Assembly (NCBI GenBank): GCA_020859995.1
Contig: JAJBVE010000212.1
Span: 1-51,203 of the forward strand
DNA length: 51,203 bases
Direction: 5' to 3'
Origin: Clostridiales bacterium
Lineage (GTDB): Bacteria > Bacillota > Clostridia > Lachnospirales > Lachnospiraceae
In this document: positions 17,631-26,671 of the stretch, piece after piece
How the letters are laid out: each line of letters starts with the position of its first letter
How positions within the stretch are numbered: position 1 is the first letter of the stretch
Program-made: the position numbers and the translations under genes
The notes under the pieces: generated by a model
Database searches by the model: none
Seen by the model: the letters and a program-made list of their open reading frames with translations, nothing else
What the model was told of the DNA's origin: nothing

Positions 17631-18182
17631 TTACAATGGCTGCTGTTCTGATTCCTCCCATTCCAGTCCGAGAATCGTCTGCCGCAGCAGCAGTGCGAGG
17701 ATAAGCCCCGCTGACTCCAATACCATATAGATCACCGCGCCGGAAACGCTGCCGTCAAATTGGCTCTGCCAGACCAGATTTACCAGCTCACCCAGGATCG
17801 CCGCGCCGGAGAGAACGATGGTCAGAATGGCCCGCACCGGAAGAGCCTCCACACTTTTTTTATAAATGTGTTCCGGGATTTTCTCACCTCCATCTGTGAG
17901 CGTATAGCTGCCCCAGAGGAGCGACACAGAGGCCGCGAGTGCCCCGGCGTATGGCAGCAGCACCCAGGCACGCCCGTTCATCCCGACGGAGGGCACACAT
18001 CCGGCCAGAATTTGCGCGGCAAAAGCCGCCGCGGACAGCAGCCAGATTTTGGTCAGAGCCGTTTTCCTCGGACTTTTCCAGAGGTAGACTTTTCCTTTGT
18101 AAACATAAGCGCCGGACTCATCCTGCTCATAGTCATTCAGATAAGCCCGGCGGCCCTGGTATTTCTTTTTTTTCTGTTCCAT
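17631..18182 (-). CDS. Four-span membrane protein, unknown function
   Basis: I do not recognise a named family. The 183-residue protein has a basic, tyrosine-rich cytoplasmic N-terminus (KKKKYQGRRAYLNDYEQD, KGKVYLWKSPRK) and about four predicted spans near residues 43-62, 70-90, 115-133 and 147-166. It ends in an acidic Glu-rich tail. ATG 18182 has GAGGG close upstream. It ends 45 nt after ung in the same direction and may be co-transcribed with it. Confidence 0.72.
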   Translation of the reverse strand: MEQKKKKYQGRRAYLNDYEQDESGAYVYKGKVYLWKSPRKTALTKIWLLSAAAFAAQILAGCVPSVGMNGRAWVLLPYAGALAASVSLLWGSYTLTDGGEKIPEHIYKKSVEALPVRAILTIVLSGAAILGELVNLVWQSQFDGSVSGAVIYMVLESAGLILALLLRQTILGLEWEESEQQPL

Positions 18183-18226
18183 GGAATCCCTCTTTTATAA
18201 CACGCCGCAAGCCCTGGTCATCTATA

Positions 18227-18902
18227 CTAGATGTTTTCAATCTGCCAGTCGATCGGCTCAATCCCGTTCTGTTTTAAGAATTTATTCGTCCTGGAGAAGT
18301 GCCGGCATCCGAAAAAGCCCCGGTAAGCCGAGAGCGGACTTGGATGGGGTGCCTCCAATATCAGGTGTTTTGGATTGTCGAGCATTGATTTTTTCATCTG
18401 CGCAGGACGTCCCCAGAGCAGATAGACAAGCCGGACGGTCGATCTGGTTGACGGCGCGGATCGCCGCGTCGGTGAATTCCTCCCAGCCGATCCCGCGGTG
18501 TGAGTTCGCCTGATGCGCCCGCACGGTCAGCACGGTATTAAGCAGCAAAACGCCCTGCTCGGCCCACTTTGTCAGATAACCGTTGTTCGGAATATAACAG
18601 CCGCAGTCCTCATGCAGCTCCTGATAAATATTGACCAGGGACGGAGGAATGTCGGTACCCGGCTTAACCGAAAAGCATAAGCCATGCGCCTGCCCTTCCT
18701 CATGATAGGGATCCTGTCCGAGGATCACGACCTTTACCTTAGAGAGCGGCGTAAACGCGAACGCGTTAAAAATATCATCCGCCGGCGGGTAAACCACGCG
18801 GCTTTTGTATTCCTCATTGATCTGGCGGTACAGCTTCGCGTAATAGGGCTTCGAAAACTCCGGCTTTAACGGAGTCAGCCAGTCATTGGAAATCGGAGGC
18901 AT
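18227..18902 (-). pseudogene. ung: Uracil-DNA glycosylase, family 1, with a one-base frameshift
   Basis: The N-terminal 150 residues are a normal UDG: GQDPYH at residues 62-67 with catalytic D64, SLVNIYQEL, and the [17 protein letters not shown] core. After NQID the current frame leaves the family and stops at 18282. In the next frame the true C-terminus continues ([13 protein letters not shown], the Leu-loop [13 protein letters not shown], then [13 protein letters not shown]) to TAG 18227. Removing one base at about 18431-18432 (minus-strand CCGG read as CCG) gives NQIDRPLVYLLWG and a full 224-residue protein. So either ung is recently inactivated or there is a sequencing error. The truncated product lacks the DNA-intercalating Leu loop and would probably be inactive. 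Confidence 0.9.
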
Positions 18903-19096
18903 GTGATTCTCTCCCTTCTCTTCTGTCCTGTCTTTGTATCAGGCAGCGTAACATTTAATCATTCAAACAATGAAAAGGCTGCGCAGCAAATGTAAGCAAC
19001 CGCTTTTTCACATCACGTCCCTGCATATCATGCCTAAACCAGGAGCTGCAGCAATTGTGCCTTGCAGCCAAAACCAATTCCATATAGCAGGGCATT

Positions 19097-19858
19097 TTAC
19101 ATCCGCACGCTCACACCGCGCCCCCGCAGATATTCCTTCACCTCGCGGATCTCCAGCTCTTTATAATGGAATAGAGAAGCCGCCAGCGCTGCGTCCGCTT
19201 TTCCTTCGGTAAGCGCGTCATAGAAATGTTCCATCGTCCCGGCGCCGCCGGAGGCTATCACGGGAACGGACACATGCTCCGCGATCGTGCGCGTCAGCTC
19301 AATGTCATAGCCTGCCTTCGTGCCGTCGCAGTCCATGCTGGTCAGCAAAATCTCACCGGCGCCCAGGCGGTCTGCCCGCATTGCCCATTCGACCGCGTCA
19401 ATCCCCATATCGACCCGACCGCCGTTTTTAAAAATATTCCAGCCGGAGCCGTCCGGCCTGCGGCGCGCGTCAATCGCCACAACCACACACTGCCGCCCGA
19501 ATTTTTCCGCCGCGTCCGCGATGAGCTGCGGATTCATGATCGCCGCGGAGTTGATCGAAATCTTGTCCGCGCCCTCGCGCAGAAGCAGCCTAAAATCTTC
19601 CACCGTTCGGATACCGCCGCCGACAGTAAAAGGGATAAATACCTTTCTCGCGACTTCGCGTACCATATCAACAACTGTATTACGCGCATCAGAGGAAGCC
19701 GTAATGTCCAGAAACACCAGCTCGTCCGCTCCGGCCGCGTCATAGGCAGCCGCGATCTCGACCGGGTCGCCTGCATCCCGCAGGTTGACAAAATTCACGC
19801 CCTTGACCACGCGGCCATTATTTACATCCAGGCAGGGGATGATACGTTTGGTAAACAT
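19097..19858 (-). CDS. hisF: Imidazole glycerol phosphate synthase, cyclase subunit
   Basis: A 253-residue TIM barrel that uses ammonia from HisH to turn PRFAR into IGP and AICAR in histidine synthesis. The family start KRIIPCLDV carries catalytic D11. The second catalytic Asp is D130 in [21 protein letters not shown] and [12 protein letters not shown] are the two phosphate-binding loops. I use ATG 19858, which has AGGAG 11 bases upstream; the GTG four codons earlier sits on top of that site. It follows hisH by 23 nt, so the two subunits are co-expressed. The other his genes are not in the window. Confidence 0.96.
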   Translation of the reverse strand: MFTKRIIPCLDVNNGRVVKGVNFVNLRDAGDPVEIAAAYDAAGADELVFLDITASSDARNTVVDMVREVARKVFIPFTVGGGIRTVEDFRLLLREGADKISINSAAIMNPQLIADAAEKFGRQCVVVAIDARRRPDGSGWNIFKNGGRVDMGIDAVEWAMRADRLGAGEILLTSMDCDGTKAGYDIELTRTIAEHVSVPVIASGGAGTMEHFYDALTEGKADAALAASLFHYKELEIREVKEYLRGRGVSVRM

Positions 19859-19881
19859 TATTTTCGACACTCCTTTTTGCG

Positions 19882-20487
19882 CTAAATTGCAACAAAATTC
19901 TTCAGAATCGCCAGTCCCACCTGACTGCTCTTTTCCGGATGAAACTGGCAGGCAAAGACATTCCCCTGCTCAATAGAAGCGTGTATCGGCACCGAGTAAT
20001 GGGTGGAAGCCTTCACGATCCGCGGGTCTGCCGCTTTCAGATAATAGGAATGGACAAAATACACATAAGACTCCTCCGGAATGCCCGCAAAGAGACGCCC
20101 CGGATGGTCAAAGGTCAGAGAATTCCAGCCCATGTGCGGAATCTTCAGTCCCTCCTTATCCGGAATCCGCAGGATCTGTCCTTTACAGATGCCAAGGCCC
20201 GGCACTCCGGGTGACTCCTCGCTCGACTCAAACAAAAGCTGCAGCCCCAGGCAGATCCCCAGAAATGGAGTGCCGCGGTCTGTGACCTCACGGATCACAT
20301 CCGCCAGGCCATATTGATGCAGCTTGCCCATCGCGTCGCCGAAGGCTCCGACCCCAGGCAATATCACTTTATCCGCATTGAGGATCTCGTCCCGGTTACG
20401 CGTGATCACAGTTTCCTGCCCCAGAGAAGCCAGCGCTTTTTCCACACTACGCAGGTTTCCCGCATCATAATCCAGAATTGCTATCAT
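19882..20487 (-). CDS. hisH: Imidazole glycerol phosphate synthase, glutaminase subunit
   Basis: A 201-residue class-I glutamine amidotransferase that feeds ammonia to HisF. Catalytic triad: C79 in [12 protein letters not shown], with H183 and E185 in [19 protein letters not shown] near residue 45 is the oxyanion strand. ATG 20487 has GGGGAG 11 bases upstream and gives the family N-terminus [12 protein letters not shown]. It lies upstream of hisF and downstream of thrS, with a 179-nt gap that contains a large inverted repeat. Confidence 0.96.
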   Translation of the reverse strand: MIAILDYDAGNLRSVEKALASLGQETVITRNRDEILNADKVILPGVGAFGDAMGKLHQYGLADVIREVTDRGTPFLGICLGLQLLFESSEESPGVPGLGICKGQILRIPDKEGLKIPHMGWNSLTFDHPGRLFAGIPEESYVYFVHSYYLKAADPRIVKASTHYSVPIHASIEQGNVFACQFHPEKSSQVGLAILKNFVAI

Positions 20488-20570
20488 AAATTTTCCATCT
20501 CCCCGATGTCTCTGCTGCCCTTCCAGCCCCACATGCAGCGTGTACTACCATGATAAAGCCAGAAAAGTAT

Positions 20571-20636
20571 ATGGCGGCAGTCATGCCTCTTACCACATGC
20601 ACCGTGTATGTCATGAGGAAACATGGCTGCCGCCAT
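20571..20636 (-). promoter_or_regulatory. Large inverted repeat between thrS and hisH
   Basis: Ten-base perfect arms ATGGCGGCAG (20571-20580) and CTGCCGCCAT (20627-20636) enclose smaller CCTC/GAGG and CATG pairings. On the minus strand it is followed by ATATACTTTTC, a weak T-run. It may terminate thrS, lead hisHF, or be another dispersed palindrome. Confidence 0.5.
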
Positions 20637-20666
20637 GCACAATGGGTTTGGTTATTACTGCGAAAT

Positions 20667-22571
20667 CTATCTCGCCCTGGTCGCGATCTCTTCTTTGATT
20701 GCGGCCGTAAAGTCTTTCAGAGTGCTCTGCCCCTTGTCGCCTTCCGAGCGGCTTCTGACGGACACCAGTCCTTCTTCCTCTTCCTTTGCGCCGACCACAA
20801 GCATATACGGAGTCTTCGCGATCTGCGCCTCGCGGATCTTGTAGCCGATCTTCTCCGCGCGGGTATCCACATTCGCGCGGATCTTTTCCGCTCGCAAAGC
20901 ATCCTTCACCTGATTTGCGTAATCAATATACTTGTCCGAGATCGGCAGGATACGCACCTGCTCCGGAGAGAGCCACGTCGGGAACGCGCCCGCGAAATGC
21001 TCAATCAGGATGCCGATGAAACGCTCGATAGAACCAAATGCCACGCGGTGGATCATAATCGGGCGGTGTTTCTCGCCATCCGCGCCGATGTACTCGCACT
21101 CAAAACGCTGCGGCAGCTGGAAGTCGAGCTGAATGGTGCCGCACTGCCAGGTCCGGCCGATGGAATCCTCCAGATGGAAATCAATCTTCGGGCCATAGAA
21201 CGCGCCGTCTCCTTCATTGACCACATAATCAAGACCAAGCTCATCGAGTGCTCCGCGCAGGCCATCGGTAGCCATCTCCCAGTCCTCGTCGCTGCCCATG
21301 GAATTCTCCGGACGGGTGGAAAGTTCCACATGATATTTGAAACCAAAAAGCTGGTAAACCTCATCAATCAGATTGACCACGCCCTTGATTTCGCCGCGGA
21401 TCTGCTCCGGTGTCATGAAGATGTGCGCATCGTCCTGAGTAAAGCAGCGCACACGCATCAGGCCATGCAGCTGTCCGGACTTCTCATGGCGGTGCACGAT
21501 ACCCAGCTCGCCCATGCGCAGCGGCAGGTCGCGGTAAGAGCGCGGCTCTGATTTATAGACCAGTACGCCGCCCGGGCAGTTCATCGGCTTAATCGCGTAA
21601 TCCTCATCGTCGATGACGGTGGTATACATGTTTTCCTTATAATGATCCCAGTGGCCGGAGGTCTCCCAGAGCTGGCGGTTCAGGATAATCGGAGTGGAAA
21701 TCTCCACATAGCCTGCCTTTGTATGGATCTCTCTCCAGTAATCCAGGAGCGTATTTTTCAGAATCATGCCGTTCGGCAGGAAAAACGGAAATCCAGGACC
21801 CTCGTCTGCCATCATGAACAGTCCCAGCTGCTTGCCAAGCTTTCTGTGATCGCGCTTTTTCGCCTCTTCCATACGGGTCAGGTAAGCGTCCAGATCGGCT
21901 TTTTTGGTAAACGAGGTACCATAAATACGGGTGAGCATCTTATTTTTCTCTGAACCTCTCCAGTAAGCACCCGCAATGCTGGTCAGTTTAAATGCTTTTA
22001 CTGGCTTTGTGCTCATCAGATGCGGCCCCGCGCAGAGGTCGACAAACTCGCCCTGCTGATAAAAACTGATCTCGGCATCTGCAGGCAGATCTTCGATCAG
22101 TTCCACCTTGTACGGCTCGTCTTTTTCTTTGAAATAAGCGATGGCCTCTTCTCTGGGCTTCGTAAAGCGGATCAGCGGCAGACCTTCCTTGACGATCTTC
22201 TTCATCTCCGCCTCAATTTTCTCCAGGTCTTCCGGTGTGATCGGCTTCTCACTGTCAATATCATAGTAAAATCCATCCGCGATGGACGGGCCGATCGCCA
22301 GCTTGACATCCGGATACAGGCGCTTGATCGCCTGCGCCATGATGTGTGAGGTCGTATGGCGGAACGCTGCAGCGCCCTGGGGGCTGTCAAAGGTCAGAAT
22401 ATTCAGCTCACAGTCCGCGTCCACGACTGTACGCAGATCCGCCTCCTCGCCATTAATCTCGGCAAGCGTCGCCACGCGCGCGAGACCCTCGCTGATGTCC
22501 TTCGCGATGTCAATGACTGCCATCGGCTGCGCGTACTCGCGTTTCGATCCGTCTTTCAGTGTAATAATCAT
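20667..22571 (-). CDS. thrS: Threonyl-tRNA synthetase
   Basis: A 634-residue class-II synthetase that charges tRNA-Thr. Domains in order: TGS (1-65), the editing/SAD domain with FRHTTSHIMAQAIKRLYPD near residue 75, the catalytic core from about 240, and the anticodon-binding domain from about 535. The core shows the zinc cysteine in IKPMNCPGG, motif 2 in MRVRCFTQDDAHIF, and motif 3 around HRVAFGSIERFIG. ATG 22571 has GGAGG nine bases upstream. The gene is preceded by a threonine-type T-box leader and a 94-codon membrane-protein gene, so expression should rise when tRNA-Thr is uncharged. Confidence 0.97.
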   Translation of the reverse strand: MIITLKDGSKREYAQPMAVIDIAKDISEGLARVATLAEINGEEADLRTVVDADCELNILTFDSPQGAAAFRHTTSHIMAQAIKRLYPDVKLAIGPSIADGFYYDIDSEKPITPEDLEKIEAEMKKIVKEGLPLIRFTKPREEAIAYFKEKDEPYKVELIEDLPADAEISFYQQGEFVDLCAGPHLMSTKPVKAFKLTSIAGAYWRGSEKNKMLTRIYGTSFTKKADLDAYLTRMEEAKKRDHRKLGKQLGLFMMADEGPGFPFFLPNGMILKNTLLDYWREIHTKAGYVEISTPIILNRQLWETSGHWDHYKENMYTTVIDDEDYAIKPMNCPGGVLVYKSEPRSYRDLPLRMGELGIVHRHEKSGQLHGLMRVRCFTQDDAHIFMTPEQIRGEIKGVVNLIDEVYQLFGFKYHVELSTRPENSMGSDEDWEMATDGLRGALDELGLDYVVNEGDGAFYGPKIDFHLEDSIGRTWQCGTIQLDFQLPQRFECEYIGADGEKHRPIMIHRVAFGSIERFIGILIEHFAGAFPTWLSPEQVRILPISDKYIDYANQVKDALRAEKIRANVDTRAEKIGYKIREAQIAKTPYMLVVGAKEEEEGLVSVRSRSEGDKGQSTLKDFTAAIKEEIATRAR

Positions 22572-22650
22572 TTTCTGTATCCTCCTGATTGTTATAAAGT
22601 AAACGACTTCGTCGTTTTGCGGCTATCTTTTTTCCGGCAGATTCTTCCGT

Positions 22651-22935
22651 TTAGTTTTCTTCCGCTCCATCCTCTGCGTCTTCTTCGTCGTCCTCGTCTT
22701 CGTCATCCCAGTCTTCGTCGTCTTCCACCTCAAAACCGCCCACGGAATGATCATCCGAGGAATTGTCGATGTCCCAGGAATTGTTGCTGAAAAAACTGAG
22801 CCCGTTTTTCAGCGGCGACGTCAGCCATCCGAGCAGGACGCCAAAGAGCAGGACATCCGCAAGAAGCAGCGCTTTTTCCATCGGCGTCCAGTCTGACAAA
22901 AAGACCGATTTTACCACTTTACATTTTTCTTTCAT
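22651..22935 (-). CDS. Acidic membrane microprotein in the thrS operon
   Basis: A 94-residue protein of no family I can name. A basic start (MKEKCKVVKS) is followed by one span at about residues 22-40 (EKALLLADVLLFGVLLGWL). A hydrophilic region then leads to a tail, about residues 68-94, made almost only of Asp and Glu. ATG 22935 has AAAGGAG eight bases upstream, so it is very likely translated. It lies 30 nt after the T-box terminator and 79 nt before thrS, which places it under threonine control. The role is unknown; the acidic tail could bind cations or the synthetase. Confidence 0.75.
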   Translation of the reverse strand: MKEKCKVVKSVFLSDWTPMEKALLLADVLLFGVLLGWLTSPLKNGLSFFSNNSWDIDNSSDDHSVGGFEVEDDEDWDDEDEDDEEDAEDGAEEN

Positions 22936-22962
22936 AGATATTTCTCCTTTCCCTGCAAACAG

Positions 22963-23197
22963 AAAAGCCCCTGACAGCCACCCAGACTGTCAGGGGCGAT
23001 CATACAGTACCGCGGTTCCACCCTGTTTTTTTACTCATTTGACGATAACGGAGTCACCGGACCGGATTGGGGCCACTCAGAGTCAGTTTTCAAATGGTTC
23101 CGCATAAGGACTTTCCAGCAGCCGTCCTCTCTCTGGATACTTCCGCATTTTACTCTTCTCATCAACGTGTTAATCGTATGCAATTTCTCGTTTCGCT
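22963..23197 (-). ncRNA. T-box leader, threonine type
   Basis: The minus strand carries the T-box sequence AGGGTGGAACCGCGG (23024-23010). It is followed by a terminator with an 11-base perfect stem, GCCCCTGACAG/CTGTCAGGGGC (22997-22967), and a TTTT run. Upstream lies a Stem I region, with an apical CCAG...CTGG segment around 23126-23110 and an ACC triplet in a GGAACCATTTG context near 23097. ACC is a threonine codon, in agreement with the downstream thrS. Uncharged tRNA-Thr would pair its acceptor end with the T-box and prevent termination. Confidence 0.93.
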
Positions 23198-23203
23198 CAG
23201 ACA

Positions 23204-23231
23204 AGTATAACATTTCAAATCGGTTTGTCAA
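23204..23231 (-). promoter_or_regulatory. Promoter of the T-box/thrS operon
   Basis: TTGACA (23231-23226) and TATACT (23209-23204) with a 16-nt spacer. The transcript start would be near 23197, just ahead of T-box Stem I. Confidence 0.8.
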
Positions 23232-23242
23232 CACCTGATTTT

Positions 23243-23323
23243 CTATTCGTTATTCCATCCTTCAGCGTCTTTCAATACCTGCGCCTTATTCGGCACCTGA
23301 TATTTCAGCGCCTGCTTTTCCAT
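23243..23323 (-). CDS. Possible 26-residue coupled peptide after the LCP gene
   Basis: The ATG (23323-23321) shares its A with the LCP stop codon (TAATG), so termination-reinitiation is possible. The peptide begins MEKQALKYQVPNKAQVL and ends at TAG 23243 just before the thrS promoter. It has no membrane segment or known motif. There is no independent ribosome site, so it could be chance. Confidence 0.35.
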   Translation of the reverse strand: MEKQALKYQVPNKAQVLKDAEGWNNE

Positions 23324-24360
23324 TACTGCACATAGGTCCCGGCAATCATCTCCTGAATCGCCGCGCGGTTTGTGGTCAGATCCGGCACGAGGACACTCAT
23401 GCCGCGGATGGTCTGGTTCGAGTAGGAGCCGTCAACCGGTATCCGGTAGGAGCCAAGCTCGCTCAGATTCATCGACTGTGCGAGATACAAAAGTGAAAGG
23501 ATCTCCGAATTTGACATGTCGGTCGATACCAGCTCGAGGATGTCATCCAACAGCGCAATCTGCGTGGTAATACCAACGTCCTTGTACGCGTTAAAGAGGC
23601 TCGTAATCAACGCGCGCTGCCGCTGTGTCCGGCCAAAGTCATTCGCCTCTGTCGCTGTTGAGACATAACGTGTCCGTGCGTAAATCAGCGCGAACTCTCC
23701 ATATACATGGTTTGCTCCCGCGCTCACACTGTAGCCCTGCGCCTGGAAGTAGGAGGCTTCTGTAGAAGTCAGAGTAATATCAACTCCTCCGAGCAGGTCG
23801 ATAATGCTCTCAAAACCGGTAAAGTCCACCTCAACATTATAATCGATCGTCACACCAAAGTTCTTCTGAATCACCTCGTCCAGCAGGCTAGCGCCTCCGA
23901 ACTGGTAAGAGGCATTGATCCGATTATCGGAATATCCCGGGATCTGGACATAAAGGTCACGCATGATGGAGATCATGTTCACCTCGTCCGTATCATCGTT
24001 GATAGAAATGAGAATCATCGAATCGGAGCGCTCTCTCACTCCCGCCGTGCGGGTGTCCTGTCCGATGAGCAGAATATTGGTCACGCCCGTGCTTGCCGCT
24101 TCGGTCTCCTCAACATCCTCAGGCCATACGACCTCTTCGGGTGCCATGCTGTCCTCTCCGGCGTCCTCGTCCGTCTCAAATTCCTCCGACTCCGGATCCA
24201 GCAGCTCCACTTCCTCGATCTCTCCGATGCTGCTCATCAGATGATTCACGGCCAAAGCCGCGGCCCCCGCCAGGATCAGCAGCACTGCCACAACAATCAG
24301 CGTTCCTGTCAATACCCATCGGAATGCACTCCGTTTTTTCTTTTTATTCGGATCTGCCAT
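23323..24360 (-). CDS. LytR-CpsA-Psr (LCP) family wall glycopolymer ligase
   Basis: A 345-residue type-II membrane protein. The basic N-terminus PNKKKKRSAFRW and one span at residues 17-40 anchor it. An acidic Glu/Asp-rich stretch (about 45-85) forms the stem. The LCP domain runs from about 92 to 330: NILLIGQDTR opens it, SDSMILISIN and ISIMRDLYVQIPG are core strands, and DNRINASYQFGG and ARTRYV carry conserved Arg/Asp residues for pyrophosphate and Mg binding. It should transfer undecaprenyl-linked glycopolymers to peptidoglycan outside the membrane. ATG 24360 has AGGAGG ten bases upstream. Confidence 0.92.
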   Translation of the reverse strand: MADPNKKKKRSAFRWVLTGTLIVVAVLLILAGAAALAVNHLMSSIGEIEEVELLDPESEEFETDEDAGEDSMAPEEVVWPEDVEETEAASTGVTNILLIGQDTRTAGVRERSDSMILISINDDTDEVNMISIMRDLYVQIPGYSDNRINASYQFGGASLLDEVIQKNFGVTIDYNVEVDFTGFESIIDLLGGVDITLTSTEASYFQAQGYSVSAGANHVYGEFALIYARTRYVSTATEANDFGRTQRQRALITSLFNAYKDVGITTQIALLDDILELVSTDMSNSEILSLLYLAQSMNLSELGSYRIPVDGSYSNQTIRGMSVLVPDLTTNRAAIQEMIAGTYVQ

Positions 24361-24489
24361 ATTTTCTTTTCCTCCTATTACTCTTATATCATACCCCTTT
24401 TGTCGCTCGAATCATACCATAATTCAGGTGGTAAATGGGTATGACACTACTCGCAATTCACCCTTGTATCATATAATCCTGCCGTCCGT

Positions 24490-25251
24490 TCACTGATCCG
24501 TTGCCGCGCGAAACTCAGTGGTAAATGCCGGGTGATAGAGCTTTGAACGGTCATATCCGACCTGAGCGACCGTCTCTCCGACAATAATCAGTGCTGTCTT
24601 GGTAACCTGGTTTTCCCGCGCACACTGCGCAAGGGTGGACACCGTACAGATATAACTGCGCTCGTCCGGCCAGGTAGCTTTGTAGACAATCGCGGCCGGA
24701 GTGTCCGCCGCATAGCCGCCTGCCATCAGACGCTCGCTTAAGCGTTCGAGCATCCCTGTGCTCAAAAAAATCACCATCGTCGCGCCATGGGCGGCAAGGG
24801 AGGCAATCTCCTCCTTCTCCGGCACCGGCGTCCTGCCCGCCATCCTTGTAATAATCACCGTTTGAGATATACCCGGCAGCGTATATTCCATATTTAATGC
24901 CGAAGCCGCGCCGCAGAACGCGCTCACACCTGGGCAGTAATCATAGGCAATCCCGGCTTTGTCCAGCAGATCCATCTGCTCGCGGATCGCGCCGTACACG
25001 CAGGGGTCGCCCGTGTGGAGGCGCACCGTAGTCAGGCCTTTTTCCTCCGCGTCTTTCATTACTGAAAAAACTTCCTCCAGCGTCATCTTTGCGCTGTCGT
25101 AAACCACACACGATTCCTTTTTATACTCCAAAAGCTCCGGATTCACCAGCGAACCCGCATAAATGATCACGTCCGCTTCCGAAAGCAGGCGGCTGCCCCG
25201 CACCGTGATCAGATCTGCCGCGCCGCTCCCGGCGCCCACAAAATGTACCAT
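24490..25251 (-). CDS. cobM: Precorrin-4 C11-methyltransferase
   Basis: A 253-residue SAM-dependent tetrapyrrole methylase of the CobM/CbiF type for corrin-ring (B12) synthesis. VHFVGAGSGAADLITVRG is the N-terminal SAM loop, LHTGDPCVYGA near residue 80 the second, and PGVSAFCGAASALN and TRMAGRTPVPE are typical of the C11 enzyme. No other cob/cbi gene is next to it, which is unusual since these genes mostly cluster. The start ATG 25251 has only a poor ribosome site. A possible TTGACT/TATGAC pair with an 18-nt spacer lies at 25386-25357. Confidence 0.92.
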   Translation of the reverse strand: MVHFVGAGSGAADLITVRGSRLLSEADVIIYAGSLVNPELLEYKKESCVVYDSAKMTLEEVFSVMKDAEEKGLTTVRLHTGDPCVYGAIREQMDLLDKAGIAYDYCPGVSAFCGAASALNMEYTLPGISQTVIITRMAGRTPVPEKEEIASLAAHGATMVIFLSTGMLERLSERLMAGGYAADTPAAIVYKATWPDERSYICTVSTLAQCARENQVTKTALIIVGETVAQVGYDRSKLYHPAFTTEFRAATDQ

Positions 25252-25442
25252 ACTATCTATTTTGCCGGACAGAAAATCCCGGCTCTCCTTTCTAGATTCG
25301 TGTCAGGATGTCCGTAGATTCTCCATGAAGAATCCTGATATGCAATGGGAATTCCAGTCATAAATTTCCATTGCTTCCTGAGTCAACTGCTTTTTGGTTT
25401 TATGGATTTTCAGCGTATTTTATTTTCTGACTTTTCTCGTTT

Positions 25443-25907
25443 TTACACCCCGTCCTGCACCTGTCTCTTTTTATGAAACTTCAGATGTCTTCGATAATAC
25501 ATCACCATCGACACAATGACAAATCCAATTCCCAATCCCAAAAGAGAGTGGACACATTTTACCGCGTTCTGACTGATGCGCTCGGTGTCCTGCAAAATCA
25601 GCCCGACAATGGAATAATAGAGCAGATCTCCCGGAATCAGCGGGATGATCGATGGATACAGAAAGACCGTAGACGGTGTCTTTGCGCGCACCGCCATAAA
25701 CTCTGCGTAAAGTGCGGCTGCCATGGCCGCCAGGAAACTATAGATAAAGCTCTCTGAAATAAAATTCAGCAAAATCAGATAGACACATCTTGTAAGCGCG
25801 CCGCCAAGTCCCGCATAGAGCAGGTATTTTTTCTGGATTCGGAAAACAATCCCGAACCCGAGAGAGGCTCCGAAGGAGCAGATAATCAATTTGATTGCGT
25901 TTACCAT
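25443..25907 (-). CDS. ThrE-type exporter, small subunit (DUF3815)
   Basis: A 154-residue membrane protein with about five spans, matching the C-terminal half of the ThrE threonine/serine exporter. FLYPSIIPLIPGDLLYYSIVG is the family hallmark. It overlaps the end of the larger subunit gene by seven bases, so the two are coupled and probably form one complex. The substrate (threonine, serine or another small compound) is inferred from the family only. Confidence 0.88.
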   Translation of the reverse strand: MVNAIKLIICSFGASLGFGIVFRIQKKYLLYAGLGGALTRCVYLILLNFISESFIYSFLAAMAAALYAEFMAVRAKTPSTVFLYPSIIPLIPGDLLYYSIVGLILQDTERISQNAVKCVHSLLGLGIGFVIVSMVMYYRRHLKFHKKRQVQDGV

Positions 25908-26671
25908 GTAATCAGCCCTCCGAAAAGATAAATACTAAGGACAAATCCACCGACAATTGCGATCGTCTCCAGCGTCGCTTTGAGTACCTCAAGTACTCCA
26001 TTGATTTCATTCCCGCACAGAAGGTTCCGAAAGGCATTGACCATCTGGATACCGGGAATCAGCATCATGCTGTTAGCAATCATGACGATATAAATATCAT
26101 CCACCATGCCGATTTTGCTCATCAGGATCGCAACTGTTCCCGCCATAAGGGTACTGAAAATGTTGAATACCATCCGGTTGACACCGGGCTTTTTCAGATA
26201 AATACCAGCCAGGTACATCAGGACCGTATTGAGCAGCACCACGATCAGATCTTTGACGCTCCCGCCGAAAATCAACGTCAGACTGGCAAATGCCAGCAGG
26301 AAGCCTCCGCAGCGCACCAGCGGAGAATAGGTCTCCGTGTCAAGCGCCTCTTTGAGAAGACCTTCCAGCTCCTGCGGCGACGGCTGTTCTGCGCAGATCT
26401 GCCGTGAGAGCTGATTCAGCTTCGAAAGATTTTCCAGATGCGTATCCATTCCGCTGCGCACGCACCGCTGCGAAGTCACACGGTTGCCCGCCTCGTCCTG
26501 AAGACTCAATGTCAGATAGCAATTTAGTGAAAAAAAGTGAGCATCCCGGCAGCCGTAGCTGTCGCAGATGCGGTAGACCGAGTCGTTGACCCGTTCCAGG
26601 TTCGCGCCGGAAATCAGCATCTGTTCGCTGAATTTCAGCGCAAAGTCTACAAGATACTCCAGATTCGTCAT
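25901..26671 (-). CDS. ThrE-type exporter, large subunit (DUF1212)
   Basis: A 256-residue protein. The first 120 residues form the soluble region of the DUF1212 family (LLISGANLERVNDSVYRICDSYG-like pattern). About five spans follow, with NSMMLIPGIQMVNAFRNLL as the conserved loop equivalent to the IPG motif of the partner. I use ATG 26671, which has GAGAGG seven bases upstream. The frame continues to 26806 through sequence without family resemblance or a ribosome site. Together with the small subunit it equals a full-length ThrE. Confidence 0.87.
   Translation of the reverse strand: MTNLEYLVDFALKFSEQMLISGANLERVNDSVYRICDSYGCRDAHFFSLNCYLTLSLQDEAGNRVTSQRCVRSGMDTHLENLSKLNQLSRQICAEQPSPQELEGLLKEALDTETYSPLVRCGGFLLAFASLTLIFGGSVKDLIVVLLNTVLMYLAGIYLKKPGVNRMVFNIFSTLMAGTVAILMSKIGMVDDIYIVMIANSMMLIPGIQMVNAFRNLLCGNEINGVLEVLKATLETIAIVGGFVLSIYLFGGLITW

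Noticed and set aside
18282-18902. A 206-residue UDG with a novel C-terminus
   Set aside because: The conserved UDG C-terminus is present in the adjacent frame, so this is a frameshift and not a new domain.
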